Positions 34,063 to 43,212 of a DNA stretch of 64,000 nucleotides are shown here, one piece after another (within the stretch, counting starts at the first letter, position 1; every line of letters starts with the position of its first letter). The notes under the pieces are model-generated. The model was not told the origin of the DNA. It did not search any database and was given only the letters and a program-made list of their open reading frames with translations. A program made the position numbers and the translations under genes. This DNA is from Pseudomonas sp. TH41 (GTDB taxonomy: Bacteria > Pseudomonadota > Gammaproteobacteria > Pseudomonadales > Pseudomonadaceae). The stretch lies in the NCBI RefSeq assembly GCF_016650695.1, contig NZ_JAEKFH010000005.1:186001-250000 (forward strand), in the 5' to 3' direction.

Positions 34063-35628
34063 TTATGCAAACCGGCCCAACGTTCTAAATACTAGAAGGT
34101 CCAGAGGCATGTAGAAGAAGTGCAACAGCACCAACGAGATCGCAATTATCACGACCGCACCGACGATAACAAGCGCTCGCCACTTCCTGCGACGAGCCAG
34201 TTCCGCCTTGGTGTGAATGTAGGGAATCGAAACCAGTACGCGCCTGCCAACCACACTGCCCAAGGCTTCAACACCACGCACGCGCTGACTCAACATCTCG
34301 AGGAGCATCACCAGTGCACCAGCGCCCACCGGGGCGAGAACAAAGCCCATGGCAACCACTTTTTTGCGGTTCGGCCTCACTGGCTTTTCGGGCATCAGAG
34401 GCGACTCCAGCAGCACAAAACGCTCCGCTTTGTTTTCTTCCTCCAGGCTTTCGGAAATTTTCGCACCCATTTCCTTCGTGCGAATTTCCTCATACTTTTT
34501 ACGCGCGTTGTCATGGTCACGCATCAGCGTGACCAAGCCACGCTCGACTTGCGGCGTCTCAAGAATTTGCGCCTCGTAGGCGTCAATTTTGCGGAGTATT
34601 TCCTGCTTTTGATCGGCCAGCGATTGCATCCGTGTTTCTGAGGCCGCGACTCTGGCCTGAGCCTTGGCAACCTCCAGACTGACGGGAGCCCCTGCACCGC
34701 CGCCCACACCTTTGACAGACTCAAGGGCAGCAATTTTGCGTTTGACGGCGCGCACATCGGGGTGGGCCTCCGTATACAGCGACAGCAACCTGGTGTACTC
34801 CGCCTTGAGGCTACCCAAATCTTGCGGTTGCTCAGCTGCCGCACCCGTCGCCCCTGGCTTGACCGCTACCCCGGCACTGGCTGCGGAAACCTCCAACTCG
34901 TTAAATCGCAACTCTTCACGGGCGGCTTTGTAGTCGCGGTCTACCTCTTTAAGCTCGGTTTCGGCGCGTGACAACATATTCATGCGCAACTCCTGATGCT
35001 CAGGCAGCGCGTTGCTGTGTGCCTGCTTGAAGTCCGCCAACCGGTTCTCCAGGGCTTCCAGTTCGACCCTGAGCTTATCCGCCTCCTGCGTCAGGAACTC
35101 TGTGGTCTCACTGGCGCGTTCAGTGCGCTGCTTGATGTTTTCATCCAGAAACAGCGTCACCAGCTCGTTGGCCACTTTATTGGCAATCTCTGGCTGGCGG
35201 TGCTCAAAGCCAAGACGGAAAGCAATCGTCACTTCTCCGCGCCCCTTAACGGCGGCGCTGACCAAGGAGACTGTAATCGCATTGCGCATTTCGTCGATTT
35301 TCTCGGTAACGCTCAACGGCCGGCTTTGCGAAGCAAAAAGATTGTATTTGTCGATGATCCCTTCCAGATGCTCGCGGGTCATCACACGCTGGCGAATGAC
35401 TTCGATGCGCTCATCGGCAAAGGTATTGTTGTTCGCCGCCACCAGGTCCGGTGAAATTTGCTGAGACTCAACCAGAATAGTGCCAGATGACTCGTAGATA
35501 GGCGGGATAGTGAGCGCAACTGCCACGCTCACGCCAAGTATGACCACGAAACTCAGGATCAACAGCAAGGCATGGTGCTTGATGATAGCTATGTAGTCGT
35601 TGACCGACATTTCATATTCTGAGGCCAT
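34063..35628 (-). CDS. Wzz/GumC-like polysaccharide co-polymerase
   Basis: A 521-residue inner-membrane protein. The N-terminal helix (HALLLILSFVVILGVSVAVAL) is followed by a periplasmic Wzz domain, with YESSGTILVESQQI and a long coiled coil (about 160-390). A second helix near the C-terminus is VVAMGFVLAPVGAGALVMLL, and a third is near LVIVGAVVIIAISLVLL. The absence of an attached kinase domain fits the separate kinase gene next door. The ATG at 35628 is preferred to the GTG at 35637. It probably sets chain length and bridges the synthase to the outer-membrane exporter. Confidence 0.9.
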   Translation of the reverse strand: MASEYEMSVNDYIAIIKHHALLLILSFVVILGVSVAVALTIPPIYESSGTILVESQQISPDLVAANNNTFADERIEVIRQRVMTREHLEGIIDKYNLFASQSRPLSVTEKIDEMRNAITVSLVSAAVKGRGEVTIAFRLGFEHRQPEIANKVANELVTLFLDENIKQRTERASETTEFLTQEADKLRVELEALENRLADFKQAHSNALPEHQELRMNMLSRAETELKEVDRDYKAAREELRFNELEVSAASAGVAVKPGATGAAAEQPQDLGSLKAEYTRLLSLYTEAHPDVRAVKRKIAALESVKGVGGGAGAPVSLEVAKAQARVAASETRMQSLADQKQEILRKIDAYEAQILETPQVERGLVTLMRDHDNARKKYEEIRTKEMGAKISESLEEENKAERFVLLESPLMPEKPVRPNRKKVVAMGFVLAPVGAGALVMLLEMLSQRVRGVEALGSVVGRRVLVSIPYIHTKAELARRRKWRALVIVGAVVIIAISLVLLHFFYMPLDLLVFRTLGRFA

Positions 35629-35648
35629 AATTATCACAATTCCGAATG

Positions 35649-36764
35649 TCAGAAATCGGGGTGACTATAGGTCAACGTCAACCCGACGACGTTTGCGGTT
35701 GCATCCGGCAAGCCATCTTGCTGGCGTTCTTTGTACGTGTAGGATAGGCGCGCTAACCAAAAAGGCGAGAGCTCTTGACTAAACCAGGCACCGGCATCGC
35801 GCAGGGTGTTAGGCGATAGCCCCTTGGTTTTTTGCCATGAGGTATCAAAACCGATACGACTCGTGTCGGCGAGCGCATAACTCCAGAGACCGCTCAGGTT
35901 ATCAGCCTGGATGAAACCGCCGTTACCGCTGGCGACAGTACTGCGACTGGCATCGATGGCTGTCTCAACACGCTCACCGGTATAGTGCAACGAAAGGCCG
36001 CCTTGGCCAGTGGGGCCGCTGTTCGAGTCAGAGACTTGATTGACACCCGCGTAAATCGATCCCTTGAGCCGCTCAGAGATATCAAAATTCAGGCCAACTA
36101 TGGGGGTATAACTGTTTGAGGACGCCACCGTAGATCCCTGTTCCGGCTCATAACGCTTGGCTTCAAAACGCGTGAACAATTCCACGCGCTCGCTCCATGT
36201 ATAGTTCAGGCTCAGGAGGTTCGACAGCTCGTTATAGTTGGTCAGCGTGTTGATGTCGTAAGTGACATGGGTGTAGTCGGTTTCATTAACCAGGGTAGTA
36301 CGCTCACTGAGAGCAGTGCTCCAGTTGCCGCCGACCAACGCTAGTTTTTGCGTACCGTCAGGGGCAATCACACCGGTTTCTTGAACCTCGGTGGAGAGCG
36401 TCGAGCTCTCGACATACTGCGCCTTGAGTCCAAAACCACCCGTTTCGGTCGCGCGCTGCCACCCTAGTTTCAAATCGGGGTCTTCACGATCCGAAACGAT
36501 GGAGGTATCGGAGGATCGCACCAGGTTCACACCAAGACCGAAATTCCACTGATCCCGGTCGGAAGTCCCGACGAGCGTGTAATCGGGGGCGATAATGGTA
36601 CGAGTCACGCCTTTTGCGTTGCTCGTAGCGAGCACCGGGTTGCTGTCGTACTCGACAGTCGAAGGCACAACGATCGAATTTTGCCAAGTGGCCGCATAGG
36701 CCACTCCGGAACACGGCAAGATCAGGATGGCCGTGGCAATTCCGGTTTTTCGCAGCAGAGACAA
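35649..36764 (-). CDS. Outer-membrane beta-barrel protein of the polysaccharide locus
   Basis: About 371 residues. A signal peptide (SLLRKTGIATAILILP up to GVAYA) is followed by alternating beta-strand sequence to a C-terminal phenylalanine (LTLTYSHPDF), the usual outer-membrane barrel signature. I favour a TTG start at 36764, because AAGGA lies five bases upstream and it gives a standard signal peptide. A TTG at 36788 would add eight residues with no ribosome binding site. Barrels in this position, between the export lipoprotein and Wzz, resemble those of exosortase-linked exopolysaccharide loci. The role is probably secretion across the outer membrane. Confidence 0.75.
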   Translation of the reverse strand: MSLLRKTGIATAILILPCSGVAYAATWQNSIVVPSTVEYDSNPVLATSNAKGVTRTIIAPDYTLVGTSDRDQWNFGLGVNLVRSSDTSIVSDREDPDLKLGWQRATETGGFGLKAQYVESSTLSTEVQETGVIAPDGTQKLALVGGNWSTALSERTTLVNETDYTHVTYDINTLTNYNELSNLLSLNYTWSERVELFTRFEAKRYEPEQGSTVASSNSYTPIVGLNFDISERLKGSIYAGVNQVSDSNSGPTGQGGLSLHYTGERVETAIDASRSTVASGNGGFIQADNLSGLWSYALADTSRIGFDTSWQKTKGLSPNTLRDAGAWFSQELSPFWLARLSYTYKERQQDGLPDATANVVGLTLTYSHPDF

Positions 36765-36790
36765 GAGAATCCTTAATGCATCATGCAAGG

Positions 36791-37372
36791 TTAAGGCACA
36801 ACCAGCGTATCGCCGGCCTGGAGTTGGATATTGGTGGACATGTTTTTCCCGGAAATCAGATCGCTGTAGTGCACGGGCAGTACCTCTTGTTTAGAGCCCT
36901 TGCGCCGAATGACCTTGATTTCATCTTTGTCCGCGAACTTGTCGAGACCACCCGCCATGCTCAATGTTTGCAGTACATCAAGCGAACCCGGTATCTGCAC
37001 GGAACCGGGCTTCACCACTTTGCCCTGCACGTACACGAGATTGCCTTCGGTGCTTTTGATGACAACGCTCACATTCGGATCGGGTATGTACTTTTCAAGC
37101 TCGAGAGCGATTTTCTTCGCGGCGCCAGTAGAGTCAAGCCCATGAACGTCGACTTTCCCCGCCAGCGGGAAGGTAATGCTGCCATCGGGAAGTACGCGTA
37201 CTTCCTCGCGCATCTTGTCTTCGCCCCAAACGGAAACAACAACGTTGTCGCCCGGTTTCAGCGTGTAATCCGTGTCTTTTTCGTCAGCACTGGAAACGCC
37301 GGGCAAAATAGCCTGCGTACAGCCATGCAAAATAGCCAGCGTACAGAGTACAGGTATGAATAAACGCAACAT
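36791..37372 (-). CDS. Wza-like polysaccharide export lipoprotein (SLBB domain)
   Basis: A 193-residue export protein. The signal peptide has lipobox LHGC (Cys18). The Poly_export domain includes YTLKPGDNVVVSVWGEDKM and VRVLPDGSITFPLAGKVDV; a single SLBB domain includes VYVQGKVVKPGSVQI and LQTLSMAGGLDKFA. It lacks the C-terminal helix that spans the outer membrane in full-length Wza, so the neighbouring barrel may supply the pore. The ATG at 37372 follows GGAGGGATCCCG. It is the first gene of the four-gene export operon. Confidence 0.92.
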   Translation of the reverse strand: MLRLFIPVLCTLAILHGCTQAILPGVSSADEKDTDYTLKPGDNVVVSVWGEDKMREEVRVLPDGSITFPLAGKVDVHGLDSTGAAKKIALELEKYIPDPNVSVVIKSTEGNLVYVQGKVVKPGSVQIPGSLDVLQTLSMAGGLDKFADKDEIKVIRRKGSKQEVLPVHYSDLISGKNMSTNIQLQAGDTLVVP

Positions 37373-37788
37373 CGGGATCCCTCCGGCCTAGTGGCCATGC
37401 AAGGAGTTTTACATAAAAATGGGGCCAAATCACTCTATCCCATTTCACGTCAAAGAAGCTACCAGACAGCGCTTCTCGCAACCAATTGCCGCCGACGCAA
37501 CGCGCCAGTTACCGCAAGGACAGCCTAAAATAGAAAAATAGTGTTATTTAACAATGTGTTGGAGTTGATCATGCTACCCCCGACAGCTTTGCGCCAAAAT
37601 TAAATACACTAAAGCACTTACTGCATCTACGCCGACCTGTGCAACTAACTAGCTTTCAGTCATTACCAACTAAGTGCCATTGCACTACATGAAACAATCC
37701 ACAACAAACCAAACATCCAATACAACTTCCTCCCTTTCCAGTCATTTGAATTGCTGGTTCTTAGTGCCGAAAAGCCAAACACCCCTCT
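37373..37788. other. AT-rich spacer upstream of the export operon
   Basis: This 416-base stretch has no open frame of note. It is visibly AT-rich, especially about 37520-37760, compared with its flanks. It should hold the export operon promoter (minus strand) and the 3' end of the transcript from the VPLPA-CTERM gene. No clear inverted repeat or promoter consensus could be assigned. Confidence 0.5.
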
Positions 37789-38286
37789 CTATATCTTCCG
37801 CCGATTGGCGACCATGATAAAACCGAGCAGCGCAGAAGAAAATAACCAGGCTGCCGCAGGAAGCGGTACTGCATTCGATTGATTGATAAAAGAGTCAGCC
37901 TCTCCCGTCAGACCTTTATCCTGGATAGACAAATCAACCGCTAAGGGGACATTGGAAAGAGCCGCCATTAAACCGTCGCACGCTAAAGTATTGACGGAAA
38001 CACCAGCCCCCGATTGATTATTGTTGCTGTTGAGTTTGGCAGGCGGGGCATCATCGAAGTACTTATCGGTGATTGAAGAAGGCACGCCAAGGACGTTCCC
38101 AAACGCATACAATGCGCCACTCGGGTGCTCTTCCAGAGCCGCACCGAGTTGCGGCACCGAATCCCCGCAAGCGTTACCTATGCGACTAATTTCATAGGGC
38201 AAACTGGTCGCGTGAGCAGCAGAAACAGCTGCGACATTCGGGAGCATCAACAACAAAACGTTTGTAATGAAAAGTTTCGTATGCAT
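37789..38286 (-). CDS. Secreted protein with VPLPA/PEP-CTERM sorting tail
   Basis: A 165-residue exported protein. An N-terminal signal peptide (KLFITNVLLLMLPNVAAVSA) is followed by a mature domain of about 110 residues with two cysteines (Cys39 and Cys104). The C-terminus is a three-part sorting tail: AVPLPAAAWLF, a hydrophobic helix (SSALLGFIMVA) and the basic end NRRKI. That is the VPLPA-CTERM variant of the PEP-CTERM signal recognised by exosortases. The ATG at 38286 follows GGGAGGCGGTGTT. No exosortase gene is in the window. Position beside an exopolysaccharide export operon fits the known association of these tails with such loci. The mature domain is not recognised. Confidence 0.8.
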   Translation of the reverse strand: MHTKLFITNVLLLMLPNVAAVSAAHATSLPYEISRIGNACGDSVPQLGAALEEHPSGALYAFGNVLGVPSSITDKYFDDAPPAKLNSNNNQSGAGVSVNTLACDGLMAALSNVPLAVDLSIQDKGLTGEADSFINQSNAVPLPAAAWLFSSALLGFIMVANRRKI

Positions 38287-38614
38287 AACACCGCCTCCCT
38301 GCGCAGAGGGTTACTCTTTTGTGAATGAAGGATTTCGTATCAGCTTACGTGAAATGTATAAGCACATCGCCATTACGTCAATGGCTCGTCACAACAATAA
38401 ATCAAAATATAAATATTCTCAGAATGGCGTCAAAATAACGACACGACAAACCGGTCCATCCCCTATTAAAGGGGCTATCCCTATGAAAAAGCCTGATGTT
38501 TGGGCATTGGCTCGCAACAGAACGTCAGTGACTTGGCGACCACCGGCTACACGGGCTCTTTCCACCCTATTCCCTATGGGCAAACTCGATCGCAGCGCTC
38601 TATGATTGAACGCA
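38287..38614. other. Spacer with promoter of the VPLPA-CTERM gene
   Basis: This 328-base divergent spacer holds an AT-rich segment near 38390-38420 and the short hairpin CCCCTATTAAAGGGG (38461-38475). A 40-codon open frame at 38483-38605 has GGGG upstream but no protein-like features; I do not call it a gene. Confidence 0.4.
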
Positions 38615-39016
38615 ATGACGACCTCTGCTCCGATTCGCCAACCCTGCCCGCCCGGCGCCTGCGACTGCGGGCGTGACCCGTTGCTGGAAACACCGGGTGC
38701 AGATGTGCGCATCCTGTTACTGACCCGCTCGGAAGAAAAGCGCCTGATCGAGCGCCTGGAAAACCTCCAGAGCTTGAGCGACCTGGAGCGTCTGCAACAA
38801 CGCATGTACGAGCAGTTGGGTATCCGCGTGAACATTGCCCCCGGCTTCAATGAAGTACGAACCATGCGCGGCATCAGCATCAGCCTCGGCGAACTGCCGG
38901 GATTATGTCGCAAGACCCGCGCATCGATCCCGGCGGCCATTCGCCGCTCGCTAGAGAAGCGCCCGGAGATCGCCTACGAATTGCTCAACGCCAACGACCT
39001 GTTGCGCGACGCATGA
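38615..39016 (+). CDS. Hypothetical protein with an N-terminal cysteine cluster
   Basis: About 133 residues, starting at ATG 38615 (a TTG three codons upstream is the alternative). The N-terminus has PCPPGACDCGRDPLL, with three closely spaced cysteines that could bind metal. The rest is helical and charged: LTRSEEKRLIERLENL and LERLQQRMYEQLGI, ending in a helix with RPEIAYELLNANDLL. A fourth cysteine (GLCRKTR) lies near residue 100. I do not recognise the family. It lies at the boundary between the polysaccharide locus and the catabolic region. Confidence 0.65.
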   Translation: MTTSAPIRQPCPPGACDCGRDPLLETPGADVRILLLTRSEEKRLIERLENLQSLSDLERLQQRMYEQLGIRVNIAPGFNEVRTMRGISISLGELPGLCRKTRASIPAAIRRSLEKRPEIAYELLNANDLLRDA

Positions 39017-39220
39017 TGAGGGCGACCTTGCGCACCCTCGAAAAAATGCCCATAGAGGATCAGCGGTCGTACACAGAGTGCGCGGCGCTGCTATGCCTTC
39101 ACATGGGAGACTTCGCTGTACACCAGCCAGGACGGAACTGGAAACCCAACGCGTCCCTGGTCCGGTACTCACCAGGTGTGCGAAGCAAAACATGTGCCAA
39201 CCCGCAACAGGAGGTGGCCG

Positions 39221-39499
39221 ATGTTATTCATAGTCAGTTGGTCGATCAGCCCGGACAATCGCAACGCCGCAATCGAACGTTTTCTCAAGACCGGGGGCGC
39301 CCCACCCGCAGGCGTCAAGATGCTGGGCCGCTGGCATGCGGTCGGAGGTTCGGCCGGCTTCGGGATTGCCGAGGCCAGTGATGTGGTGCCCATTCAGAAA
39401 TGGGTGCTGGACTGGAACGATCTCATGAGCATGGAAGTCCACGCGGCATTGACCGACGAGCAAATGGCGCCGCTGCTGGCAGCCACTGTCGGTAAATAA
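39221..39499 (+). CDS. DUF3303-type small protein
   Basis: A 92-residue protein that reads as a DUF3303/ferredoxin-like alpha-beta domain: MLFIVSWSISPDNRNAAIERF, GVKMLGRWHAVGGSAGFGIA and IQKWVLDWNDLMSMEVHAAL. Such proteins resemble dimeric alpha-beta barrel monooxygenase-like folds; no activity is known to me. The ATG at 39221 follows CAGGAGGTGGCCG, which decides the start. It faces the RND gene, with a REP doublet between. Confidence 0.75.
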   Translation: MLFIVSWSISPDNRNAAIERFLKTGGAPPAGVKMLGRWHAVGGSAGFGIAEASDVVPIQKWVLDWNDLMSMEVHAALTDEQMAPLLAATVGK

Positions 39500-39540
39500 C
39501 AGGACTCCATTATCGTTTCCAACCGGTGTACGCAAACCCT

Positions 39541-39636
39541 GTAGGAGCTGCCGCAGGCTGCGATCTTTTGATCTTGTTCTCCGGCAATTTCAGCGTTGCC
39601 AACGCTCAAAAGATCGCAGCCTGCGGCAGCTCCTAC
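39541..39636. repeat. REP doublet
   Basis: Thirty-base arms at 39541-39570 and 39607-39636 match perfectly, with loop-tip variant CCGCAGG/CCTGCGG. The unit lies between convergent stops and ends nine bases before the RND stop. Confidence 0.92.
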
Positions 39637-39644
39637 GGGTTTTC

Positions 39645-42074
39645 CTATCGCACTTTGCGCAACAGAAAGTGCGACAGCGCCGGGATCAGTACCAAGGCCC
39701 CGACCATATTCCAGATAAACATGAACGTCAGCAGGATACCCATGTCCGCCTGGAACTTGATCGGCGACCACGCCCAGGTAATGACGCCGGCGGCCAGGGT
39801 GATGCCGACCAGCGCCACCACTTTACCGGTGAACGCCACGGCGTTGCGGTAGGCCTCGGTCAGCGACAACCCGGCACGTTGCTGCGCCAGTTGCACGCTC
39901 AGCAGGTACAACGCGTAATCGACGCCGATACCCACACCGAGGGCGATGACCGGCAGCGTGGCGACTTTTACACCCATGCCCAGCCAGACCATCAACGCCT
40001 CGCAAAGAATCGACGTCAGCATCAACGGCACCACCGCCACCACCACCGCGCGCCAACTGCGAAAGGTGATGAAGCACAACACAACCACCGCGCCATACAC
40101 GTAGAACAGCATGGTGCGATTGGCCTCGCGCACGACGATGTTGGTCGCTGCTTCGATCCCGGCGCTGCCAGCGGCGAGCATGAACTGGCGCTCGGGCGTA
40201 CTGTGCTCGCGGGCGAAAGTTTCGGCCACCTGCACCACACGGTCGAGGGTTTCGGCTTTGTGATCCGACAGATACGCCACGATTGGCATCATTGAACAAT
40301 CGTTGTTGAACAGATCCGGGCTGCTGACCGAGGCTTGCTGCGCGCCGTAATTCAACACGTTCTGGTTACGGGCGATGGTCAGCCACTTCGGGTTGCCTTC
40401 GTAGGAACCGGCGGTGATTTGCCGCACGGCATTGACCAGCGACACGGTGGTTTGCACACCCGGTTGCTGCTGCAACAGCCAGCCCAAGCGATCAGCTTCC
40501 ACCAGGGTTTCGTACTTCAGACAGCCTTCGCTGGGGGTCTTGAGCATGATCGCGAACTGATCGCTGGACAGCGAATAGTTGGCGGTGATGTAAGCGTTGT
40601 CGCGGTTATACCGCGAGTCGGAGCGCAGTTCCGGGGCGCCAGGGTCGAGGTCACCGATCTTCAGGTGATGGCTGACGACGATCCCGCCCACGGCCAACAG
40701 ACCGGCGATGGTCACCGCGACAGTGGCCCAGCGACGTTCGGTGAATTTGTCGAGAAAACTCCAGAGTGCGCCGATGCCTTTGCCGCGCAGCTCTTTATTC
40801 TCGGCGCGCAGACTGCGTTCGGCCGCCTTGCGACTGACGCCCCAGTAAGACAGCAACACCGGCAGCAGCACCAGGTTAGTGAAAATCAGCACAGCGACGC
40901 CGATGCTGGCAGTGATCGCCAGGTCCTGGATCACCGGAATGTCGATCAACATCAATACCGCAAAGCCCACGGCATCCGCGAGCAACGCGGTGAGACCCGC
41001 GAGAAACAAGCGGCGGAAGGTATAACGCGCGGCGACCAATTGATGGGTGCCACGCCCGACATCCTGCATGATCCCGTTCATCTTCTGCGCGCCGTGGGAC
41101 ACGCCGATGGCGAACACCAGGAACGGCACCAGAATCGAAAACGGGTCCAGGGCAAAACCGAACATCGCGACCAGCCCCAACTGCCAGGCGACGGCAATCA
41201 CCGAGCAGAGAATCACCAGGGCCGTGCTACGCACACACCGGGTGAAATAGAAGATGATCGCGGTGGCAATCAGCGCGGCGGCGCCGAAGTACAGCATGAC
41301 CTGCATCAGGCCATCGATCAGGTCGCCGACCAGTTTGGCGAAACCGATCACACGAATCTTGATCGGGCCTTTGCCCTCTTCGCCCGCAACGCGAACGCTG
41401 CCGGCGAACTCATATTTGTCGCGTAGTTTTTCTTCAAGGGTTTTCGAGAACTGGTGGTAGTCGATGCCCTGCCCCGTGACCGGGTCTTTCTCCAGCAGCG
41501 GCACGAAAATCATGCTCGACTTGAAGTTGTTGCCGATCAGGCTGCCGACGATCCCCGAGCGGGCGATGTTCTGCCGCAGTTGCTGTACGCTTTGGGCCGA
41601 ACCGTCATAGGAATCGGGCATCACCGGGCCACCCTGAAAACCCTCTTCAGTGACTTCGGTCCAACGCACAGCCGGGGTCCACAGCGACTTCATCCAGGCA
41701 CGGTCGACGCCCGGGGTCACGAACAGTTCGTCGTTGATCTCCTTCAAGGCGTCCAGATAATGCGGGGCGAAAATGTCGCCGTTGCTGCTCTCCACCACCA
41801 CCCGCACCGCGTTGCCCAGACCGCGCAAGGCCTGTCGGTTTTCCAGGTAGTTTTTGATGAAGGGCTGACTCTGCGGGATCATCTTTTCGAAGCTGGCATT
41901 GAGCGTCAGCCGCGTAGTCGCGAAGTAACTCAGCGTCACCGTCACCAGCAGGCAGACCAGCACCACCCATAGACGGTTATTGAAAATCAGCCGTTCCAGA
42001 CCGTTTCCGGAGCGGGCATCGAAGCCCTTGAGCTCACGGATGACCGGCATTGTTTCGAGTTCGTGGTGACCCAT
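39645..42074 (-). CDS. RND-superfamily (MMPL-type) transporter
   Basis: An 809-residue protein with the RND duplication: a membrane helix near residue 35, a large periplasmic loop, a block of five to six helices (about 260-430) and a second loop and helix block (about 455-800). A conserved-type segment is DPFSILVPFLVFAIGVSHGAQ in the first block, and ALGVGIGVDYALYLLSVQLAQ in the second. It belongs to the MMPL/hopanoid-type group rather than AcrB. In catabolic clusters such proteins are associated with uptake or export of hydrophobic compounds. It is the last gene of a minus-strand set with YCF48-like, DUF1329 and DUF1302 genes. Confidence 0.92.
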   Translation of the reverse strand: MGHHELETMPVIRELKGFDARSGNGLERLIFNNRLWVVLVCLLVTVTLSYFATTRLTLNASFEKMIPQSQPFIKNYLENRQALRGLGNAVRVVVESSNGDIFAPHYLDALKEINDELFVTPGVDRAWMKSLWTPAVRWTEVTEEGFQGGPVMPDSYDGSAQSVQQLRQNIARSGIVGSLIGNNFKSSMIFVPLLEKDPVTGQGIDYHQFSKTLEEKLRDKYEFAGSVRVAGEEGKGPIKIRVIGFAKLVGDLIDGLMQVMLYFGAAALIATAIIFYFTRCVRSTALVILCSVIAVAWQLGLVAMFGFALDPFSILVPFLVFAIGVSHGAQKMNGIMQDVGRGTHQLVAARYTFRRLFLAGLTALLADAVGFAVLMLIDIPVIQDLAITASIGVAVLIFTNLVLLPVLLSYWGVSRKAAERSLRAENKELRGKGIGALWSFLDKFTERRWATVAVTIAGLLAVGGIVVSHHLKIGDLDPGAPELRSDSRYNRDNAYITANYSLSSDQFAIMLKTPSEGCLKYETLVEADRLGWLLQQQPGVQTTVSLVNAVRQITAGSYEGNPKWLTIARNQNVLNYGAQQASVSSPDLFNNDCSMMPIVAYLSDHKAETLDRVVQVAETFAREHSTPERQFMLAAGSAGIEAATNIVVREANRTMLFYVYGAVVVLCFITFRSWRAVVVAVVPLMLTSILCEALMVWLGMGVKVATLPVIALGVGIGVDYALYLLSVQLAQQRAGLSLTEAYRNAVAFTGKVVALVGITLAAGVITWAWSPIKFQADMGILLTFMFIWNMVGALVLIPALSHFLLRKVR

Positions 42075-42101
42075 GATGGTGTTCTCTGTGTAATGCCGGA
42101 C

Positions 42102-43178
42102 TTATTCGAGGGGCAACTGTCGCAGGCCACGGGTGCCCGCGAGCACCAGTGAACCGCCGCTGGCCATTTGCGCGGCGGCGACCGGGGCCAGTGCGGTGTG
42201 TGGCTGGATGTTAAAACTGGCACCGTCGTCGGTACTGACCAGCACATGGCCGGCCTGACTGACCAGGACGATCCGGCCGTCGGCAGTGACGGTGCTGGCA
42301 GTAATGCTCAGCGGCAGGCCGAGATCGATTTTGGCCCAGCTCGCCCCGCTATCAGTGCTGCGGAAAACGTTGCCGCGCAGACCGAATACCAGCGCGGCAC
42401 CCGGTTTACCGGTAATGCCGAAGAAGCTGCCGTTGTACGGCGTAGGTAGTGCGTTGAAACGACCGCTCGCGCGATCCAGCTTCATGACCAGGCCCTGTTC
42501 ACCGACGATGAACAACTCATCGCCGACCGGACGCAACGCGTAAAGATTCAGGGCACTGGGGTTGTCAGTACGCTCCAGCAAAGGCGTCCAGTGCACGCCG
42601 CCATCATCGGTGCGGAAAATCAGGTTGAACGCGCCGACGATGTAGCCGACCCGCTCGTTTTCGAACCAGACATCGAGAAAGGGTTTGTCGGCGCCCTCTT
42701 CGACCATGCGTTGCGCTTCGCCGACCCGTGCTTGCAGGCCAGCATCGTCCGGTTGGCTGGCGAGTTGACGTTGGTAGTAATCAAACATGAGCGGGCCGAC
42801 CTGACGCCCGTCCAGTTGCCGGCTCCAGGTCTGGCCTGCATCGCTGCTGTGCAGCACCACGCCGTCGTGCCCCACCGCCCAACCTTGTTGCGGGGTTGGA
42901 AAATGCACCGCGACCAAGTCGGAGCTGACCGGCACCTGCGCCTGCTGCCAGTGCTCGCCGGCGTCATCGGAGTAAAGAATGTGCCCACGTTGGCCCACGG
43001 CAACCAGTCGGCCACCCGCCTGAGTCAGCCCGGTCAGCGTCGATTGAGCGGCCAGATCACTCTGCAGTGCAGGCGTGTCGAGCACATCGGCAAATTCGCC
43101 GGCAATCACCGGGCGGGTAAACGGAACGGCCATCGCTGCCGACAGTGCGGCGAGCAGAAACCACTTGATCATTGTCAT
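42102..43178 (-). CDS. YCF48/BNR-repeat exported protein
   Basis: About 358 residues. A signal peptide (IKWFLLAALSAAMAV) is followed by beta-propeller repeats of the YCF48/BNR type, for example RGHILYSDDAGEHWQQ, HDGVVLHSSDAGQTW, NVFRSTDSGASWAKI and QAGHVLVSTDDGASFN. YCF48-type proteins assist membrane-protein assembly in photosystem II; in pseudomonads members sit beside RND and DUF1302/DUF1329 genes, where their role is unknown. The ATG at 43178 is used; a GTG at 43199 is also in frame. It precedes the RND gene by 27 bases. Confidence 0.88.
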   Translation of the reverse strand: MTMIKWFLLAALSAAMAVPFTRPVIAGEFADVLDTPALQSDLAAQSTLTGLTQAGGRLVAVGQRGHILYSDDAGEHWQQAQVPVSSDLVAVHFPTPQQGWAVGHDGVVLHSSDAGQTWSRQLDGRQVGPLMFDYYQRQLASQPDDAGLQARVGEAQRMVEEGADKPFLDVWFENERVGYIVGAFNLIFRTDDGGVHWTPLLERTDNPSALNLYALRPVGDELFIVGEQGLVMKLDRASGRFNALPTPYNGSFFGITGKPGAALVFGLRGNVFRSTDSGASWAKIDLGLPLSITASTVTADGRIVLVSQAGHVLVSTDDGASFNIQPHTALAPVAAAQMASGGSLVLAGTRGLRQLPLE

Positions 43179-43212
43179 TATTATTATCTCGGAGAGCACA
43201 CCACTGCTCCCT

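Noticed and set aside
38483..38605. A 40-codon frame with a G-rich stretch upstream
   Set aside because: Amino acid content looks random and nothing similar is known to me; the upstream GGGG is part of a small hairpin.
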